Assembly (NCBI RefSeq): GCF_008923205.2
Contig: NZ_WBMS02000032.1
Location: 1 to 35,273, forward strand
Direction: 5' to 3'
From: Actinomadura physcomitrii
GTDB taxonomy: Bacteria; Actinomycetota; Actinomycetes; Streptosporangiales; Streptosporangiaceae
Length of the DNA: 35,273 nucleotides
Shown: positions 32,115 to 35,273 of the stretch, in pieces
Layout of the letters: each line of letters begins with the position of its first letter
How positions within the stretch are numbered: position 1 is the first letter of the stretch
Made by a program: the position numbers and the translations under genes
The notes under the pieces: model-generated
Databases searched by the model: none
Seen by the model: only the letters and a program-made list of their open reading frames with translations
What the model was told of the DNA's origin: nothing

Positions 32115-33268
32115 CAGCCGAATCCGAGTTCGGTGGCGAGTTTGTCGAAGGTCTCCCGCTTCCTGGTACCGAGAAGTCGGTAGGCCTCGCGGAACGTAGT
32201 GCCCCCCTCGAACGTATCAGCGATTACGGCGCGCGCTAGCTGACGACTCAGTCGAAGCGGCTGGGTGTAATAGTAATTACCGCCGCCACCAGAATTGCTG
32301 TTGCGCTTCATGGCATCGATAACTCGATCGCGTTCTGCCGTGTAGCGTCTTTGATAGTCCTCCCACCGAAGGAACCCCGCGTCAAATACTCGCTTGAGGA
32401 CTACGAGCGTGCTCACGCGGTACTTGCGTGCCAAACGCTCCATTTCGCGGACGGTCGGCTGCCCGCGATACTCGGTCCGGAGAGTCGCTATGGGGATGAG
32501 CACCTCTGCCGCCACCTGGTTGCACCAGAGCTCGACGTCCCGCTCGCTCGTCCTTGCCATCGGAGCGTCGGAAAGTGCGCTCTGGCCGAGCCAGATATGT
32601 CCAAGCTCATGGATCATGGTGAATATCTGAGCGGCTTTCGTGTCAGTGCCGTTGATAAAGATGAGGGGTGCCGCAGGATCGACCAATGCGAGCCCTCGAA
32701 ACTCCTCCGGATCGAGTCTCCGATGGGTGTCGGAGCCGACGATCCCACTGACCATGACCAGGATGCCGGTTCCCTCGATTCGATCGATGAGCTGACGCAA
32801 CGCGTCTTCCCAACTGGTGAAGGCGGCACGTTCACCGACATCGAAGTTGAGAACCTGACGTATCCGGTCTGCCACAATCTCAGGGGGAGTGGACATGTCC
32901 GCTTCACCCACGTACTCCACTTCAGGAAGTCCGTGCCTGGCGGCAAAATCACTATACCAGTCCTGACGAGACTGGCATTGGTAAATAATGTCAAGTAGAT
33001 CGGCGGACGGCTGCCTGACGGACTGGTTTCTCAAGGTGCGCATATCCGGAATCGGCACGTGCTCTTCAGGCGGCTCGGACAAGAAGAGGTAACCCAAGGG
33101 AGTGTGGGTCTTGTGGGCAAAATCTTCGAGCTGCTTGAGCGTCGGCCGTGTCCCGGTGATCCAGTCATCGAAGCGAGGGGCGCGCTTGGCGATCGTCGCG
33201 CCAGACCAGCCGGCGCGTCCTACTGCCCAGCGCAGCAGGTCGGGCTCGACATCTACCCTGACGGTCAT
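32114..33268 (-). CDS. HTH-ImmA/IrrE zinc metallopeptidase
   Basis: 384 residues. The N-terminal XRE-like helix-turn-helix region (about 8-70) ends in TPLGYLFLSEPPEE, the standard text of COG2856 fusions. After a linker the peptidase domain has MIHELGHIWLG (His220, Glu221, His224) and a later ELWCNQVAAEVLIP with the third metal ligand. ImmA/IrrE proteins cleave DNA-binding repressors such as ImmR or DdrO upon DNA damage or conjugation signals. ATG 33268 has an excellent ribosome-binding site (AAGGAGGGGCAG). It leads the operon with DUF4411 and ASCH, and probably both regulates the operon by its HTH and cleaves a partner. It contains Tyr/Asn/Gly-rich SNSGGGGNYYYTQ near residue 330, an odd low-complexity linker. 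Confidence 0.9.
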   Translation of the reverse strand: MTVRVDVEPDLLRWAVGRAGWSGATIAKRAPRFDDWITGTRPTLKQLEDFAHKTHTPLGYLFLSEPPEEHVPIPDMRTLRNQSVRQPSADLLDIIYQCQSRQDWYSDFAARHGLPEVEYVGEADMSTPPEIVADRIRQVLNFDVGERAAFTSWEDALRQLIDRIEGTGILVMVSGIVGSDTHRRLDPEEFRGLALVDPAAPLIFINGTDTKAAQIFTMIHELGHIWLGQSALSDAPMARTSERDVELWCNQVAAEVLIPIATLRTEYRGQPTVREMERLARKYRVSTLVVLKRVFDAGFLRWEDYQRRYTAERDRVIDAMKRNSNSGGGGNYYYTQPLRLSRQLARAVIADTFEGGTTFREAYRLLGTRKRETFDKLATELGFG

Positions 33269-33464
33269 CTGCCCCTCCTTCCGCTATGTCGATTCATCAT
33301 CGGTCTGCGGACCCGACTGCTTCCAGCGGCGTAACCACTGTCGGCCAGTGCGGGCCACCGGGGGCACGCTGCCCCGGCTCCGCTGGGCACCCAACGTCCG
33401 GCCAACACCCGCTGGTTGCTCGGGACGGGTTGGGCGGACGCCTGCGCGCCTCCACCTGACCTGC

Positions 33465-33511
33465 ATTTTACACTACGGGACACGTAAAGTTACGACTCAA
33501 CAGCGTTGAGT
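33465..33511 (-). promoter_or_regulatory. Candidate promoter and operator of the ImmA operon
   Basis: ACTCAAC-AGC-GTTGAGT (33495-33511) is a perfect 7+7-bp palindrome; CGTAA-AG-TTACG (33483-33494) is a second smaller one right next to it. TAAAAT (minus, 33470-33465) is a likely -10. The palindromes would cover the -35 area, as expected for a site bound by the HTH of ImmA. The distance to the ImmA start is about 195 bases. No gene is evident in that leader. Confidence 0.42.
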
Positions 33512-33773
33512 GATGTCTCTCGTCTGACCATGGCAGGCTTGGCGCCCTGAGCGCCGCAGGACGGGCCTGGCGATTCGAGCGTCCGCGAGCACAGGTCCGG
33601 CGGGCCGTCCGGGCGGGCGTGGGGGGCAGCCCGGCGGGACGGGGCGCGCGGCGAGGTGATGGTCAAGCGCTTCTCCGCCGATGACGAGCGCCCGGCGTCC
33701 GCTCGGACACACCACTTGAGTTGAAGCTTGGTGTTTTGCGGGCGAGGGTGCCCGCCGCCTCACGCCTGAGCGT
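33512..33773. other. Intergenic region with two terminator-like hairpins
   Basis: No convincing gene is seen; an 88-codon minus-strand frame (33497-33763) lacks recognisable features. GCGGGC/GCCCGC (33738-33755) and GCCTGA/TCAGGC (33764-33779, 4-base loop) form perfect 6-bp stems at the end of the methyltransferase gene. The second includes its stop codon. They may terminate that gene. Confidence 0.35.
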
Positions 33774-34601
33774 TCAGGCCGGTTTGCCGGCCATTCCGCC
33801 CCACAGGACGGCGGGCGCGGACGCCTCGGTCTCGGATCGAGGACGCCATTGAGAGACCTTCACCACGCCGGGCTCGAGCATGTCCAGTCCGCGAAAGAAC
33901 CCGGAGACCTGTTCCCGGTCGCGCAGCGTGACCTTCTCCGTCGAATTCTCGTTCATGGTCCGCTCGAATACGGCCATCTCCTCCGGGAAAATGTCCTTGG
34001 CGGTATGGGACACCACCAGATGACTGCCCGGCGGGACCGCCTTCATCAGGGTGTCCGTGATCGCGTATGGGTCGGCATCGTCGGGAATGAAATGGAGCAC
34101 GGCGATGAGCATGACCGCCACCGGCCGGGTGAAGTCCAGAGTGCGGGAGGCCTCGCGGAGGATCAGGTCGGGGTCGCGCAGGTCAGCGTCGATATAGTCC
34201 GTCACGCCGGGGTTCGAGCTCGTCAGCAGCGCTTGGGCGTGGGCCAGCACGATCGGATCGTTGTCGACGTAGACGATCCGGGACTCGGGCGCGATCGACT
34301 GGGCGACCTCGTGGGTGTTGTTGGCGGACGGCAGGCCCGTTCCGATATCCAGGAACTGGCGAATTCCGGCCTCGGCGACCAGGTACTCCACCGCCCGCGC
34401 CAAGAACGCGCGATTCGCCTGCACCGATTTGACCGTGGACGGGAACGCCTGCAGGCCGGCCTGGGCGGCCTCCCGGTCGGCTGCGTAATTGTCCTTGCCG
34501 CCGAGCCAAGCGTCATAAACTCTGGCGGGGTGGGGAAGGTACGTGTTGATCCGGAGGAGCTTGTCTTGGTTCGGCGAGTCCCCGGTGATTTCCGATGCCA
34601 T
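33774..34601 (-). CDS. SAM-dependent methyltransferase, PF04672 (DUF574) type
   Basis: 275 residues. The family start is NTYLPHPARVYDAWLGGKDNYAADREAA, followed by NRAFLARAVEYL. The SAM-binding motif I is QFLDIGTGLP. Further motifs are RIVYVDNDPIVLAHA, TDYIDADLRDPD, RPVAVMLIAVLHFIPD and FFRGLDMLEPGVV. This actinomycete-specific family occurs in many copies per genome and its substrates are mostly unknown; some members sit beside regulators of sporulation or antibiotic clusters. ATG 34601 follows AGGGGACGGGT. It stands alone here. Confidence 0.9.
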   Translation of the reverse strand: MASEITGDSPNQDKLLRINTYLPHPARVYDAWLGGKDNYAADREAAQAGLQAFPSTVKSVQANRAFLARAVEYLVAEAGIRQFLDIGTGLPSANNTHEVAQSIAPESRIVYVDNDPIVLAHAQALLTSSNPGVTDYIDADLRDPDLILREASRTLDFTRPVAVMLIAVLHFIPDDADPYAITDTLMKAVPPGSHLVVSHTAKDIFPEEMAVFERTMNENSTEKVTLRDREQVSGFFRGLDMLEPGVVKVSQWRPRSETEASAPAVLWGGMAGKPA

Positions 34602-35133
34602 ACCCGTCCCCTGAAGACCGTTGCCGATACAACTCGGACCACTTTACAACCACCGCGCCTTCGCCTCCGCGCGGAGACCGAACCTGCCTGGCGCGGCCGT
34701 CCGTCAGGAGCGTGCGGCGACTGACCGGCGGTGGTTCTGCCGGTAGCCGCTGCCCGGCGCCCGTGGTTGGCGGTGCGCGAGGGTGCCCCCCGCCCCTCGG
34801 CCCCATCGGCCTGCCAATGCGAAACCAGCGGCCCGCTTACCCCGCACAGTCGATGGCGGTCCGTTCCCAGCGGCTGCTTGCACCCTGCGGCGCGTCGTCA
34901 TCTCGCAAGTGCCGACAACCGCCACGTCGAGGGGCACTGCGCCGCTCCCACCAGCGTCCTGTCGGACAGGGCGGCGGGCTGTGGTCCGTTGCGCGAACGC
35001 CAGACTGGGACAGCCCGGCCTCCGGGTCGTGTGGGAAGGACGCGCTCGCTCCGCGGTCGGCATGTGACGAGAAGAGGCCGGGGATGCGGCGTCCGCAGCC
35101 ACGGCCCGAGCAGCCGAAGCCCCTCGTTGAGTT
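34602..35133. other. Gap of about 530 bases without a recognisable gene
   Basis: Frames on both strands are short or lack any known domain. The only gene-like signal is an ATG at 35084 with GAGG-CCGGGG in front, whose frame runs MRRPQPRPEQPKPLVELWRVV before it meets the epimerase-like fragment in another frame. Nothing else is seen. Confidence 0.3.
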
Positions 35134-35273
35134 GTGGCGTGTCGTGGTTATGGGCGCCGCGATAACCTGTGGGTATGGCGGGAGCTCGGCGCGATCCGCG
35201 AGGCGCCCTGGTGGGGCCGTGCGTACGTGGTGGGTCTCGAGCCGTTCGCCGGACGGCCGACCGAGGGCCTCGC
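35134..35273 (+). pseudogene. Partial fragment resembling the C-terminal part of an aldose-epimerase-like (DUF4432) protein
   Basis: The frame following TGA at 35128-35130 reads DNLWVWRELGAIREAPWWGRAYVVGLEPFAG, up to the window edge. The W-E-G-PWxGRAYVVGLEP pattern resembles the late beta-strands of aldose 1-epimerase/DUF4432 proteins. The 250 or so residues normally in front are missing, as the frame is closed just upstream. It is either a 5'-truncated remnant or a join. The call rests on one motif. Confidence 0.4.

Noticed and set aside
33284..33466. 60-codon frame in the leader of the ImmA operon
   Set aside because: No Shine-Dalgarno site, no hydrophobic or charged pattern, no recognisable similarity.
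31080..33773. Integration (att) repeats or a tRNA flanking the low-GC ImmA module
   Set aside because: I compared the flanks by eye and saw no matching direct repeat, tRNA or integrase gene.

Overview
The window is GC-rich DNA with nearly all third codon positions G or C. Its gene families (OmpR/PucR/TetR/AraC regulators, MpaB-type oxygenase, PF04672-type methyltransferase, Rv2525c-like glycosidase) are those of an actinomycete. Thermomonosporaceae/Actinomadura is my guess; nothing in the sequence proves the genus. I found no rRNA, tRNA, CRISPR array or complete insertion sequence.

Layout. 1-6.9 kb is mostly housekeeping and signalling: a cut-off LuxR-type receiver, a small membrane coiled-coil protein, a HAD phosphatase, RecQ, a DUF5666-like secreted protein, an OmpR/histidine kinase pair and a glycosidase-like cell-wall protein. 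A 17-bp sequence repeated three times puts stop codons in all six frames at the kinase/glycosidase convergence. 7.3-9.4 kb holds an acetate-type transporter, a 43-codon gene (8008-8139, minus) behind a perfect actinobacterial LexA (SOS) box at 8239-8254, and a membrane-anchored endonuclease/phosphatase-family protein. 9.5-14.5 kb holds a kinase fragment, a secreted type-B carboxylesterase, an MpaB-like oxygenase and its TetR regulator behind a 10+10-bp inverted repeat, and a PucR regulator.

14.8-28.8 kb is a catabolic region. One tight minus-strand operon (cyclase, MBL hydrolase, CaiB-type CoA transferase, muconolactone-isomerase-like protein) faces a plus-strand set of lipid/aromatic beta-oxidation genes (thiolase, two MaoC domains, SDR), most of which are deleted or truncated. 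After them come a frameshifted acyl-CoA ligase, an alpha/beta hydrolase and a SsuABC/NMT1-type importer, divergent from a GAF-PucR regulator. The two halves could together import, hydrolyse, CoA-activate and beta-oxidise an unidentified substrate, although several steps are broken as sequenced.

28.9-30.9 kb holds an AraC regulator converging on an MFS exporter. 31.1-33.5 kb is a visibly lower-GC, three-gene, translationally coupled module: HTH-ImmA/IrrE protease, DUF4411 PIN-like protein and ASCH protein. It looks horizontally acquired and resembles a toxin/regulator system. The window closes with a PF04672-type methyltransferase and a fragment resembling an aldose-epimerase-like (DUF4432) protein that runs off the edge.

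The two most promising novelties are the SOS-box-controlled 43-aa protein and the ImmA-DUF4411-ASCH module. A caution for the whole window: at least eight genes end or begin abruptly inside a domain, which means either real genome decay or misjoins in the assembly.
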